A stretch of 55,807 bases of DNA from positions 1 to 55,807 of the forward strand of contig NZ_DFBS01000027.1 in the NCBI RefSeq assembly GCF_002366715.1. Direction: 5' to 3'. The notes under the pieces were generated by a model that worked only from the letters and a program-made list of their open reading frames with translations, searched no databases and was not told the origin of the DNA. Shown in pieces: positions 8,198 through 17,346 of the stretch (position 1 is its first letter; the number at the start of each line of letters is the position of its first letter). Source of the stretch: Halomonas sp. UBA3074. GTDB lineage: Bacteria > Pseudomonadota > Gammaproteobacteria > Pseudomonadales > Halomonadaceae. The position numbers and the translations under genes were made by a program.

Positions 8198-8258
8198 GTC
8201 GCTCTCTCCTCTCATTCCTGCGATGCAGGTCTCAAAAGGAGATAGGGCGGGGACTGCC
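8198..8258 (-). promoter_or_regulatory. Shared leader element, copy b
   Basis: CTCCTTTTGAGACCTGC, loop ATC, GCAGGAATGAGAGGAG. The outer strand CTCCTTT pairs with AGAGGAG (one G-U), enclosing the ribosome-binding site. The inner CCTGC/GCAGG stem is perfect. Confidence 0.75.
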
Positions 8259-8287
8259 ATAAGTGGACAGCTAGAGCGCCTGTAAAA

Positions 8288-8305
8288 TGTTTCGCATGCA
8301 GAACA
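8288..8305. promoter_or_regulatory. Palindrome copy 2
   Basis: TGTTTCGCATGCAGAACA, 16 of 18 to the consensus. It lies about 30 bp upstream of leader copy b, where a promoter would be. Confidence 0.62.
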
Positions 8306-8369
8306 TCCCTAGGCTGTAGAGGTAGTTTTTTACGGGGTTAAGAAAGGGCAAGCGACAGAATAAAAAAGT

Positions 8370-9572
8370 TCATCGCATTTTGCCGGGATATGCGACTTTG
8401 ATCTTCAGAAAGAAATACGCCGTGTCCCGGTAGCCGTAAGCCATTCGCTTGATGACTTTGATGTGATTGTTCATTCCTTCCAGGGCGCTGGTGTTGAGTC
8501 GATAAAGGGCACTGGCAACGATACCTTCTAGGTGCTTGGCGAAAGCAACCAGCGACTTGAGCCCACTGTCGATGGCCATTCCAAACTACGCTTTACAGCG
8601 TCGGCGGGCCTCGGCTTCACTAGGTGCGTACCATAGCTCTTTGAGTTAGCTCTTAAGCAGGTAGACCGTGGTCAGCGGCTCTTTGGCGGCTAGCAATACA
8701 TCCAACTTGACGGCCTGCTCAGGGTCCAGGTTGGTGCGGTTGCGCAGGAGCAACCAGCGACTGCGCTTGATCACACGCCGGCCAGCATGGTTCTCGCGTA
8801 GCCGGTTTGCCTGATAGACCCGCACCCGGTCGATCACCTCGCGACCGAACTTGGCGACCACGTGAAACAGGTCGTAAACGACCCTGGCTTTTGGGCAGTG
8901 TTGCTTGGCTTCCATGTCCATTGCCGTATTCATGCCCATGGCGACCGCTTCTTTTTGCTGACAGGTATCCCTGTCCAGCCATTCGAAGGCAGCGCATGCG
9001 CATGAACGCCCCTCGCCGACCCACAGGACTTGCTGTGTGTCGGCGCAAATAGCCACCATGGCATAATGGTTCCCCTTGTGCAGGACAAACTGACGCCGCA
9101 CCCGGGTCAGGTCTGCCTGGGCTGTCTCATGACTCAGGCGCCGATGATCCATAGTCTTGACCGTATACCATTGAAGCCCCACCAGCTCGGCCACATGCTT
9201 GATAGGTGAAAGTCGAACCAGGGTTTCGACCCAGCTCACCATGGCGCAGGTCAGTGGCTGACGTCCGGCTAGCCAGGCAATACGCTCTCATCGGGGGCCG
9301 CAGGCCGGACGACGTACTCGGCGCACAGGGATGTCTAGCCATACGCGATACTGGAACAGGTCGCGCTCACGCACACGGCGATAACTGACATCATGAATGA
9401 GCCAGGTGGATTGGCCACAGCGACTGCAGCAGGGCGGGTGTGAGGCGGTGAGTTTGAGCTTGATCAGCAGGCCATTGGCGCCGAGTGATTCATAGCAAAC
9501 CAACTCGAAGTCTTCCCAGAACAAGGTAAGCAAACTAGCATCCATGGCACGGCGGTGGTCTGGTTGGGACAT
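8370..9572 (-). pseudogene. ISL3-family transposase, inactivated by three stops
   Basis: One continuous reading frame runs across the whole region and shows an ISL3 transposase: a zinc-finger N-terminus (CSRCGQSTWLIHDVSYRRVRERDL), a middle part with VGLQWYTVKTMDHRRL and a DDE core (YAMVAICADTQQVLWVGEGR, KARVVYDLFHVVAKFGREVID), and the typical end SALEGMNNHIKVIKRMAYGYRDTAYFFLKIK. It is interrupted in frame by TGA (9288-9290, from CGA), TAA (8646-8648, from CAA) and TAG (8586-8588, from TGG), with no frameshift. Length is close to full size (~400 codons). I could not identify convincing terminal inverted repeats. It inserts next to the reductase cargo region. Confidence 0.82.
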
Positions 9573-9735
9573 TTTTTTGGCTTAAACCTTTCTACCGCCG
9601 TCATTCTCGTTTACGGGTGCTATCCTGCAGTGAAACCTGAAAATGGTTTGGAACTCTTATCCTCAGTTGCCAAATAAAGATCTCAATGCTTAGGCATGAG
9701 GTCTAGCCATCTCAAGTTGCCGCTATCAGGCTCTC

Positions 9736-11082
9736 CTAGAGCATCGAGCCTATGTCTGAGGCCCCCGTTGGGTAGGCAAACATTGTCGTATTGAGGTCCG
9801 TGGTGGTGAGCCCATGACGAATGGCCAGCGCGAATACGTTGATGACTTCATCCACGTTGGGGCCGACGAGATGAGCGCCCAGTACCTTATCTGTCTCTTC
9901 TTCGATAAATATCTTGAAGCCATAGACCGGCTCGGCGGCCTGACGGGCGGTAAACCAGTTGTGTGTGTGTTGACTCGAGACGCGGAATTTCAGCCCTTGC
10001 TCACGGGCCTGCGCTTCGTCGAGACCGGCGGAGGCGATAGGCGGAATGGTGAAAGCGACACTCGGCACCCCTTTATAATTCGGTGTGCTACGTTTGCCAT
10101 CGATCAGGTTGGCGGCCACCACCTTGGCATCGTGACTCGACACGGGGGTCAGGGGCGGCCCCACCTGGGCGGCATCGCCTGCGGCATAAACGGCGGGGTT
10201 CGAGGTACTTTGCAGATGCTCATTTAGCGATAACCGCCCCTTCTCGGTCTCGATACCGGCCGCTTCCAGGTTGAGGGCCTTGAGGGCTGGCTTTCTTCCG
10301 GCCGCGTGCACGACTAGGTCTACATCAACCGTGCCGGTCTCGCCATTCGAGGAGGTGCGAACACGATAGCCGGAGGCCGTCTTTTCGATGGCGTCCACGT
10401 TGGTCTGGGTTCGCACATCAATGCCCTGATCACGGAAGGATTCCATGAGCCAATCGACCAGGTCCGGATCGAAGGGCTTGAGCATCCGCTCGCCGTGCTG
10501 TAGGACGGTGACTTGAGCTCCAGCCCGGGCAGCCAGGTGAGAAAACTCTGCGGCAATATAGCCCCCGCCGACCAGGGCAATCCGCGGCGGCAAAGTAGCC
10601 AGTTCCAGAAATTGTTCGTTGTCTATGAGGTGTTCTTCGCCTGGAATACCCAGGGTGGCTGGCTCGGCTCCCGTGGCAATCAGGATATGCTGTGCTTCAA
10701 GTACCTGGTCCTCAACCTCTAGGCGGTTGGGGCCGGTAAAACGCGCCTGTCCATGGTAGGTATCGATGCCCTTGTCGCTGAACATGGCCTGGTGTTTTTC
10801 AGGCACAGGATCGGTAAACTCTCGCTTGAAGCGTAGCAGCTCGGCCCAGTCGATACGGACCTCTCCCTCCACGCCCTTGCCTTGCATGCGGTGAGCATGG
10901 TCCAGCGCCTTGGCCCCCTGGATCATCATCTTCTTGGGGTCGCAGCCGCGCAGGGCACAGGTGCCCCCAAAGGGGCGGGAGTCGATGATCGCAACACGCC
11001 AGTTGGCGGCTTGGGCACGCATGACGACTATTTTAGCGGCGGTGCCGGTACCGATAGCGACGAGATCGTAGGATGCTGCCAT
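9736..11082 (-). CDS. FAD-dependent pyridine nucleotide-disulfide oxidoreductase
   Basis: A 448-residue flavoprotein of the glutathione/mercuric reductase family. It has the N-terminal FAD site (YDLVAIGTGTAAKIVV; the last glycine of the usual GxGxxG is altered), redox motif GGTCALRGCDPKKM (C-x4-C), NAD(P) site (IALVGGGYIAAEFSHLA), second FAD motif (PAVYAAGDAAQ) and the C-terminal dimer domain. There is no heavy-metal domain and no C-terminal cysteine pair, so it is not MerA. ATG 11082 has AAAGGAG 7 bp upstream. A glutathione- or persulfide-type reductase is plausible. It lies between the dead ISL3 element and the mer region, suggesting a stress-resistance cargo block. Confidence 0.85.
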   Translation of the reverse strand: MAASYDLVAIGTGTAAKIVVMRAQAANWRVAIIDSRPFGGTCALRGCDPKKMMIQGAKALDHAHRMQGKGVEGEVRIDWAELLRFKREFTDPVPEKHQAMFSDKGIDTYHGQARFTGPNRLEVEDQVLEAQHILIATGAEPATLGIPGEEHLIDNEQFLELATLPPRIALVGGGYIAAEFSHLAARAGAQVTVLQHGERMLKPFDPDLVDWLMESFRDQGIDVRTQTNVDAIEKTASGYRVRTSSNGETGTVDVDLVVHAAGRKPALKALNLEAAGIETEKGRLSLNEHLQSTSNPAVYAAGDAAQVGPPLTPVSSHDAKVVAANLIDGKRSTPNYKGVPSVAFTIPPIASAGLDEAQAREQGLKFRVSSQHTHNWFTARQAAEPVYGFKIFIEEETDKVLGAHLVGPNVDEVINVFALAIRHGLTTTDLNTTMFAYPTGASDIGSML

Positions 11083-11220
11083 CTTGTTTACTCCTTTGCG
11101 TAGCGGCGACTTGGTAGCCGCTAGTCGCCGCGTTGAAGTCATCGCTGTCCAGGCTTCGTTCTACCGTGGCCCGAACAGCGATACCCTGGAAATGCGTTAT
11201 TCCCCTCTGAACCGTGCCAC

Positions 11221-11805
11221 TTATTCGGGGATCAGTGGCATGTCTTTCGGCTCCACGGTGGGCAAGGGGGCCATTAGCTTTTTCTCTACCGCGATTTCAT
11301 GGAATGTGACATGCCAGCGGTTGGCCCGGTGATAGTTTCGAATGAAGGCGTCCCGAATATCCGTGCGCTGGCTCATGCTGGCGTAGTTGTGCCAGAGCGT
11401 CATGAACGCACGCGCCGCGAACCACTGGGCATTCACGATCATCCGGTCATTGGCGACACAGGTATCCTGATCGGGCACCTAGTCAGGGCTCATGGTTTCT
11501 TCAAGCGGCGCCGGCAGGGCGTAACCGCCAACTTCCAGAATCTTCTTCATCTCATGGATGTTGGGGTTGCATACATCCTCAAGGTAGGTCTTGATCGCTT
11601 CCTTGATTTGCGAGTCTTTCGTCGCGGCGAGGTACAAGTTGCACTGCCCCATGCAAACGACTTCACGCCGAAAGCCCTCGACGACGGCCACGTACTCGCT
11701 TGCGGAGAGGCTGTTTCTTCCCGCCCCCGCTTGAGCATAGTAGCGTTCGGCGTAGTCACTGTAGGACGTGCGGCCTTCGGGGCGGCCTATTTCCACTTCA
11801 GACAT
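11221..11805 (-). pseudogene. DUF3231/ferritin-like four-helix protein split by an in-frame TAG
   Basis: Two adjacent frames in the same phase join to about 194 residues. The first (11479-11805) reads SASEYVAVVEGFRREVVCMGQCNLYLAATKDSQIKEAIKTYLEDV and ends MSPD-TAG; the next codon is GTG, continuing VPDQDTCVANDRMIVNAQWFAARAFMTLWHNYASMS. The repeated helical pattern and length resemble DUF3231-type ferritin-like proteins, though the family name is tentative. Restoring CAG at 11479-11481 gives SPDQVPDQDT. The second part could also start at the GTG, giving two polypeptides. The stretch 11806-12236 downstream of cargo boundaries holds no gene I can support. Confidence 0.55.
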
Positions 11806-12236
11806 CGTCGTTGCCTCCTTTCATTGACATTGGAGAGCCTCTTGCTCCGATAAATCAACGGCCATCCTGCAGGTATTCATGGGAGCGAGCTGGCAGGGAT
11901 AGGCCCTCCTCACTCGTTGGCGAATCTGAAAATCCTGACCTTGCTGACTTCAACGTAGACCTGTAGTTATTACAGGGACAAGGTGGTTGTTGTTTATGTC
12001 TGGTAACTGAAGAAGCCAGCCTGCCCAAGGTCGACTCGGTAGCCTTGTGGGCAGGGGCAGACTTTGTCTGGCTCGCCTCACTTGCCTGGCCAGGAGGTCG
12101 GGTGCAGTTCCAGAACTGTGTCACGAACCCCGGCCTCCTTGACCGAGGCAGCGCCGCCAAGGCGCATTGGTTGCGACCGAGGACAGGCTTGAAGCAGTAC
12201 GCCGGACGCAATCCGCATGGGTGCCGTCACGCTACC

Positions 12237-12899
12237 TTATTCGTAGAGCTGTATATGCAGGGCACGGTTGATCAGCGCAAGATGGGTAAAAGCCTGCGGG
12301 AAGTTGCCAAGGAACAGGCCCGTCGTCGGATCGCTCTCCTCGGCATAGAGCCCCGCATCGTTGGCGTTGGCGTTGGCCAGTAACCGCTCGAACAGGGCGC
12401 GAGCCTCCTCGGCTCGACCAAGCATTAGAAGTATATCGACCAGCCAGAAACTACAGATCAGAAACGCATCTTCGCTGCCGGAAAGCCCATCCGAAGCCAG
12501 GTAGCGGTGTACGACATCGCCATGACATAGGTGCTCTTCCACTGCTGCAGCCGTCAGTTCAAGTACGGCCTTGTCGATAGGAATGCCCATCAATGGGATC
12601 AACAAAAGCGCGGCATCGAGATCGTCATGACCGAAGGCCTGCGTGAGGTAGCCGCCACTGAGCTTGATCCCCTGAGTCACGATGGCCTGAAATATGCCAT
12701 CTCATGCCAGTTCCCAGGCGGGCTGAGGACCCAGCAGGCGCAGTGTGCGGTCGAGTGCGACCCAGGCCATGGTATTTGTAGACGTGATGACGCGGTTCCC
12801 CACGCATTTCCTAGATCCCTTGATCGGGTTCGTGCCAGTGGGCGGCGACATGATCGGCCATTTCTCGAACAAGGGTCGCCAACGTCACATCAAGGCTTG
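12237..12899 (-). pseudogene. 3' remnant of a GH15 glucoamylase/trehalase-type hydrolase
   Basis: The tail frame reads GGYLTQAFGHDDLDAALLLIPLMG, EEHLCHGDVVHRYLASDGLSGSEDAFLICSFWLVD and LGNFPQAFTHLALINRA, the C-terminal part of bacterial GH15 (alpha/alpha)6 enzymes. Upstream pieces continue it: LVREMADHVAAHWHEPDQGI, then TAG (12811-12813, from TGG), EMRGEPRHHVY, a frameshift, AMAWVALDR-like text, then TGA (12702-12704, from CGA). The 5' two thirds are missing; the homology stops at the merA stop codon. It is a truncated, multiply broken gene with no expected activity. Confidence 0.7.
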
Positions 12900-14534
12900 T
12901 CACCCCGCGCAGCAGGACAGTTGTTTGACGTCCTTGGTAAAGGTCTGGGCACAGAGCTTGAGCCCCTCGACCATAGTCAAGTAAGGAAAAAGCTCATCAG
13001 CGATGTCTTGTACCGTCATCCCGGCACGCAGGGCCATGACCGCCGTCTGAATGAGCTCGCCGGCTTCGCCGGCCACGGCCTGGACCCCGAGCAGGCGCCC
13101 GCTGTCGCGTTCGGCGACGATCTTGATGAAGCCGCCGGTCTCAAAGTTGACCAGCGCACGGGGCACGTTATCCAGGGTCAGGGTCCGGCTGTCGGTAGCG
13201 AATCCTTGAGCCTCGGCCTCGGCTTCGGACAAACCGACGGTTGCGATCTGCGGGTCGGTGAAGACCACCGCCGGCATGGCACTCAAGTCCAGGCGCGCCT
13301 CGCCCCCCGTCATATTGGTGGCGGCGCGGCTGCCGCCCGCAGCGGCGACATAGACGAACTGCGGCTGGTCGGTGCAATCCCCAGCGGCATAGATAGTGGG
13401 TACGGTGGTACGCAGAGAATCATCGACCAGAATCGCTCCGCGGGCAGTCTCTACGCCGATGGCGTCAAGGTTCAGCGTTTCGATATTAGGCGTGCGGCCC
13501 GTCGCGACCAGCAGCTTGTCGGCCTTGATGCCCCCCGTGTCCGTCGTGAGCACGAACTCATCATCGGTATGCACCACCTGGCTGATCTGGACGCCTCGTA
13601 ATACATCAATGCCCTCGGCCTGGAAAGCGGCTTCCAGGGCCTCGCCAATGGCCGGGTCCTCGCGGGAGAACAGGCGGCTACGCGCCAGGATCGTCACTTT
13701 GCTGCCCAGCCGCGCGAAGGCCTGGGCCAACTCCACCGCGACCACCGATGCCCCGATCACCGCCAAACGCTCGGGAAGGGTGTCGCTGGCCAGGGCGTCG
13801 GTCGAGGTCCAATAGGGCGTGCCAGCCAGCCCCGATACCGGTGGAATGGCGGGACGCGCGCCGGTCCCGATGAAGACACGATCGAAAGCGACCTCGCGCT
13901 CGCTGCCATCGTTCTTGTCAACAATCAGGGTCTGGGCATCACGGAAGCGGGCCCTGCCGCGGATAACCGTAATGGCCGGGTTGCCTTCTAGGATGCTTTC
14001 GTATTTACCGTGACGTAACTCTTCCACACGGCTCTGCTGCTGGGCCAGTAAACGGCCACGATCAATGGTTGGTGCCGTTGCCGTGATGCCGTCATCGAAC
14101 GGGCTTTCGCGGCGATGATGGGCAATATGCGCGGCACGGATCATGATCTTAGAGGGCACGCAGCCGATGTTGACGCAGGTACCCCCTATGGTACCTTGTT
14201 CGATCAGGGTGACACGGGCACCCCGCTCGACACTTTTCAACGCCGCTGCCATGGCAGACCCGCCACTGCCGATCACGGCAATATGTAGACCCTGTTCGCT
14301 GCCTCGGTCACTGCTGGCTCGCTCTGTGGCCTGCGTCAGATCGGCGCCGTAGCCCTTGGCACGGATCGTCTCAAGCAGACGCTCGGTACCCACCTCGCCC
14401 GGGCGCATTATTACCGCGCGGCCCTGGTCATAAGAGACCTCAGCCTCGACCCCGGGCAGTGCATTGAGCGCCGCCTGAGTCGAGTCGGCGCAACTCGTGC
14501 AGGTCATGCCGGTAACTGTAATCGTGGTTTGCAT
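12900..14534 (-). CDS. merA: Mercuric reductase
   Basis: A 544-residue flavoenzyme that reduces Hg(II) to Hg(0) with NADPH. The N-terminal heavy-metal domain has GMTCTSCADST. The core has an FAD motif (IAVIGSGGSAMAAAL), the redox-active pair GGTCVNIGCVPSK and an AAGDCTDQPQFVYVAAAGG segment. The C-terminal vicinal cysteines LSCCAG complete the Hg-binding set. ATG 14534 follows GAGGAA and is preferred over the upstream in-frame start. It is the last gene of the merT-merP-merA operon driven from the promoter at ~15390-15420. All catalytic cysteines are present, so it should be active. Confidence 0.97.
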   Translation of the reverse strand: MQTTITVTGMTCTSCADSTQAALNALPGVEAEVSYDQGRAVIMRPGEVGTERLLETIRAKGYGADLTQATERASSDRGSEQGLHIAVIGSGGSAMAAALKSVERGARVTLIEQGTIGGTCVNIGCVPSKIMIRAAHIAHHRRESPFDDGITATAPTIDRGRLLAQQQSRVEELRHGKYESILEGNPAITVIRGRARFRDAQTLIVDKNDGSEREVAFDRVFIGTGARPAIPPVSGLAGTPYWTSTDALASDTLPERLAVIGASVVAVELAQAFARLGSKVTILARSRLFSREDPAIGEALEAAFQAEGIDVLRGVQISQVVHTDDEFVLTTDTGGIKADKLLVATGRTPNIETLNLDAIGVETARGAILVDDSLRTTVPTIYAAGDCTDQPQFVYVAAAGGSRAATNMTGGEARLDLSAMPAVVFTDPQIATVGLSEAEAEAQGFATDSRTLTLDNVPRALVNFETGGFIKIVAERDSGRLLGVQAVAGEAGELIQTAVMALRAGMTVQDIADELFPYLTMVEGLKLCAQTFTKDVKQLSCCAG

Positions 14535-14597
14535 AAAAATTCCTCGGTAATCCTTTCGCACAACTCCCGCAGCCCTCGATGAACGTGGGCTAGGTGG

Positions 14598-14903
14598 TTA
14601 CTGGGCTTGTTTAGTTTTCTCGGAGGCCAGGCGCGACGGATAGCCCGCATTGGTCGTAGCGGCGGTCAAGTCCGCCACGCTCGCCTCGGCATCTTCGAAG
14701 GTCACGGTGGCGCTTTTTTCCTCGTAGGAAACCGTGGCGTTCTCCACACCGAGCACTTGATTGAGCGCTTTCTTGACGGTGTAGGGACAGGTCGAACAGG
14801 TCATATTGTCAACAGCCAGGGTGACGGTCTGTTGAGCGGCGAAGGCCGTCCCGGCACTTGCCGCGGACAAAAAAAGCGTACCGATCAAGGTGCTAAATTT
14901 CAT
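14598..14903 (-). CDS. merP: Periplasmic mercury-binding protein
   Basis: A 101-residue protein with a signal peptide (KFSTLIGTLFLSAASAGTAFAAQ) and one HMA fold carrying DNMTCSTCPYTVKKAL. The CxxC motif binds Hg(II) in the periplasm and passes it to MerT. A typical MerP is ~91 residues; the extra C-terminal tail SEKTKQAQ is a small variation. It lies 33 bp downstream of merT in the operon. Confidence 0.96.
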   Translation of the reverse strand: MKFSTLIGTLFLSAASAGTAFAAQQTVTLAVDNMTCSTCPYTVKKALNQVLGVENATVSYEEKSATVTFEDAEASVADLTAATTNAGYPSRLASEKTKQAQ

Positions 14904-14936
14904 ATAAGAAAGACTCCAGGAAAATTTGAAGGTGTA

Positions 14937-15356
14937 TTAGCCAAGGAACAGCGGGGCGATATACGGCCAGGCAAGCACCAACACGACGAGTGCCGTCGCA
15001 CCCCACAACGCTATCTTGATCACTCGCTCGGCAAGCGGCGTGCCGCAATAGCCATCCACATCACAAGCGTTGGCCCGGCAGGCGCTCTTGGGCTTGCGAT
15101 AAACCTTATAAAAACCGATACCGAGCATTGCCAGGGTGAAGGCGAGAAAGAGCGGCTGGTAGGGCGCAAGCGCCGTGAGATTGCTCATCCAGGCCCCGCC
15201 GATGCCCAGTGAGAGAAATACCACCGGCAGAATGCAGCAGGCGGAGGCGAGTATCGCGCCAATGACACTACCGCTTGCCAGTAGGCCTTTGCGCCCTGAT
15301 CGGCTCGTCGTGGTTTGCTCGCTTCGATCAAGCGTCTGGTCTTTACTGTCTTGCAT
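14937..15356 (-). CDS. merT: Mercuric ion transport protein
   Basis: A 139-residue inner-membrane protein with three hydrophobic segments. The first carries the Hg-binding pair ASACCILPVVFLSLG, and a cytoplasmic loop has two more cysteines (CRANACDVDGYC). It takes Hg(II) from MerP to MerA. Its N-terminal ~25 residues are polar and longer than in Tn501 MerT (116 aa). It is the first gene of the operon, 79 bp from divergent merR. Confidence 0.95.
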   Translation of the reverse strand: MQDSKDQTLDRSEQTTTSRSGRKGLLASGSVIGAILASACCILPVVFLSLGIGGAWMSNLTALAPYQPLFLAFTLAMLGIGFYKVYRKPKSACRANACDVDGYCGTPLAERVIKIALWGATALVVLVLAWPYIAPLFLG

Positions 15357-15389
15357 AGTGATTCTCTTGCAATTTGGGTATTCATAGCT

Positions 15390-15420
15390 ACTGTAGCCCC
15401 TGTAGCTACTACAGGATCAA
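15390..15420 (-). promoter_or_regulatory. merOP: mer operator/promoter
   Basis: On the minus strand a -35 box TTGATC and a -10 box TACAGT are separated by exactly 19 bp. The spacer holds the dyad CTGTAGTAGCTACAG (15400-15414). The overlong 19-bp spacer with a central dyad is the hallmark of MerR-type promoters, where bound activator twists the DNA. Confidence 0.85.
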
Positions 15421-15434
15421 GAGGAAAGTAGGCC

Positions 15435-15833
15435 ATGCCATTACGCCGAGGGGAGCTAGCCAGACGAGCCGGTTGCAACATCGAGACGGTTCGGTACTAC
15501 GAGCGCATTGGGCTTATGCCGAATCCGCCCCGAAGCGAGAACGGCTTTCGTAGCTATGAAGAGCGCCACCTCACACGGCTGACGTTTATCCGCCGAGCGC
15601 GCGAACTGGGATTTACGCTCGAAGAGGTGCAGGACCTTCTACGACTGGTTGATGGCGGGCATTACACCTGCGCTCAGGTACAGGAGCTTGCACTCAGGCA
15701 TACCGACGATATCCAGCGCAAGATAAATGACCTGCATCGCATGCAACGCGCCTTAAAAGAAATGTCGGCCCAATGCAGCGGAGAGGAAGTTCCCAAATGT
15801 CCCATCATAGAAATTCTTTCTGAGACCTCTTAG
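15435..15833 (+). CDS. merR: Mercury-responsive regulator
   Basis: A 132-residue MerR-family protein. The N-terminal winged helix (RRGELARRAGCNIETVRYYERIGLMPNPPRSENGFRSY) is followed by a long dimerisation helix. The three Hg ligands are visible: HYTCAQVQ, SAQCSGEE and VPKCPIIE. It represses, and with Hg(II) activates, merTPA from the shared divergent region and controls its own gene. Confidence 0.95.
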   Translation: MPLRRGELARRAGCNIETVRYYERIGLMPNPPRSENGFRSYEERHLTRLTFIRRARELGFTLEEVQDLLRLVDGGHYTCAQVQELALRHTDDIQRKINDLHRMQRALKEMSAQCSGEEVPKCPIIEILSETS

Positions 15834-15955
15834 CCGAATACCTATTACTGCGGTGTGGTTCATCTTTTACCTCTTCGCATCAGAGCGGCTTAAGGCAATC
15901 TCTGTGATTGACGTCCTCCTTCTCTTTCTCGCTGATCGGCGAAGAACCATAAAAA

Positions 15956-15982
15956 AGCCCCTGACCGAAAGGTTCAGGGGCT
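15956..15982. terminator. Convergent terminator with GAAA loop
   Basis: The stem AGCCCCTGACC / GGTTCAGGGGCT has a GAAA tetraloop. A T6 run follows on the minus strand. It separates merR (+) from the convergent gene at 15989 (-). Confidence 0.8.
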
Positions 15983-15988
15983 AGTGAA

Positions 15989-17221
15989 TCATGTAGGTCT
16001 AATTGAGCAGCGTGTCACGACAGTCTGGGAAATCCCGCGGTACTCGCCGTGTTCCTTGACTCGCCCCTTCAGTACAACCTTACTCCCCTCAAGGGCCTTA
16101 CCTGTTTTCCAGACAATGTACCGACCTTCGGGGTCGCAGAATATGTGCTTCCACATCAGCTCCCATCGCGTATCTGATGAAAAGGACCGCTTACGCACAA
16201 CTTCCATCTCCAACTGATCGCCAGGACCTCCAGCATAGCCGAGAGCCATCATTGACTCGGTGTTAACAGCTGACTCCTCATGTCGATCGTAGGCAGTGAC
16301 AGCCGCCGTCATAACGCCGACTCCGCGTTTAAGCTTAACCAAGTCGAAACGAGCATGATGAACAATCATCGTCTCGAAATCGTTATGCTCAGTCTGCAGA
16401 GGGATCACTTGCCGTGCCCAAGCTATTACCGCATCAGCCTACGCCACGTCCTCAGAGACACACGCCTTCATTCGCTTGCTGACCATCGGGACTGAACGAG
16501 CCATCTCACCCACAATTTCTGCTGTGGCCAGGTCGCCAGTTTCTTCTGCTCGAGCACGAGACACGAAGCCTCGCTCCCGAATCTGCCTTACTGCCGCGGC
16601 AACCAGCCATCGCAGCTCGACAACAGCATCTGGAGGGCGACCGCCGCATATGCCCACCTCATCGATCTCTTCCATCATATTGATAACAGAGACCAATAGT
16701 TGAGCACGGGCCATCATCGACTCAGCGCCTTGGTGGCCAAGATAGTCCTTGAGGCATGTCTTTCCGACCTCTAGGACAACGCCAATTGCCATCTCTTCCA
16801 TCAGAAAGAGATAACGCCGCTCACGCCGTTTGTTGCAGTGGCTGCAGTCGCCCGTGGCGTCGCCCGATCTGTATGGCTCGGGCAATCGGCTATATGCCCA
16901 CTCCAAGGGAGTGCCCCGTGCTGCCTGGTTCGCTGCCATGTCGATTCGCGCCAGCAAGCGATACCCGTCCAGCTTCGGAGGTTCGCCACTGACTGCGACT
17001 TTCACGGCAACGATCTGCTCCAGCTTAAAGTGCGACAGTCGATCTTCAAGATCCAACTTCTCACGAGCCCAGGGCTTTACAGCCTCTTCCAGCACGTTGA
17101 TCTCGAAGGACGCCATGCCAAGTTTCTTTGCCTTGCGATCGAGCCGTTCTACCATTTCGCGCAGTGCGGGAAGTTGGCACTTCGGTATCCAGCAGGTGGT
17201 CTTGTCTGTCTGTGTCGTCAT
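15989..17221 (-). pseudogene. Plasmid/phage zinc-ribbon plus OB-like protein, interrupted by in-frame TAG
   Basis: Two frames in the same phase form one ~410-codon gene. Part one (16439-17221) has GDCSHCNKRRERRYLFLMEEMAIGVVLEVGKTCLKDYLGH, a CxxC zinc-ribbon region typical of a conserved plasmid/phage hypothetical protein. It ends VSEDVA-TAG (16439-16441). The reading continues ADAVIAWARQ...NDFETMIVHHARFDLVKLKRGVGVMTAAVTAYDRHEE and ends with the OB-like segment IVWKTGKALEGSKVVLKGRVKEHGEYRGISQTVVTRC. Restoring CAG gives EDVAQADAVIAWAR. Start ATG 17221 is fixed by leader copy c. Probable role is DNA metabolism; the function of the family is not established to my knowledge. Confidence 0.7.
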
Positions 17222-17287
17222 GATCCTTACTCCTCTCTCATTCCTGCGTAAATGCAGGACTCAAGATGAGGTAGGGGAGTAACTGAC
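17222..17287 (-). promoter_or_regulatory. Shared leader element, copy c
   Basis: GTCAGT, CCCCTACC, TCATCTTGAGTCCTGC, loop, GCAGGAATGAGAGAGGAG. The inner CCTGC/GCAGG stem is intact; the outer stem has an A-G mismatch, with CCTC/GAGG as an alternative. Confidence 0.72.
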
Positions 17288-17295
17288 GAGCTAAG

Positions 17296-17313
17296 TGTTT
17301 CGCACGCGAAACA
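17296..17313. promoter_or_regulatory. Palindrome copy 3
   Basis: TGTTTCGCACGCGAAACA, 17 of 18 to the consensus, 9 bp upstream of leader copy c. Confidence 0.7.
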
Positions 17314-17346
17314 AAGAGGGTTCATAGTACTGTCGCTATGGCTGTG

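Noticed and set aside
8310..9735. Terminal inverted repeats of the ISL3 element and of a mercury transposon around merRTPA
   Set aside because: I compared the flanks by eye and found no convincing inverted repeats, so no element boundaries are claimed there.
9736..11082. Calling the reductase at 9.7-11.1 kb a second merA
   Set aside because: It lacks the heavy-metal domain and the C-terminal vicinal cysteines; its redox motif fits glutathione-reductase-like enzymes.
11806..12236. Frames on both strands (118 and 112 codons) between the DUF3231-like and GH15 remnants
   Set aside because: Neither shows a family, a ribosome-binding site or consistent codon use; treated as empty cargo DNA.
12531..13601. 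A 356-codon plus-strand frame opposite merA and the GH15 remnant
   Set aside because: It is antisense to clear merA coding sequence, has no family features and reflects codon bias of the real gene.
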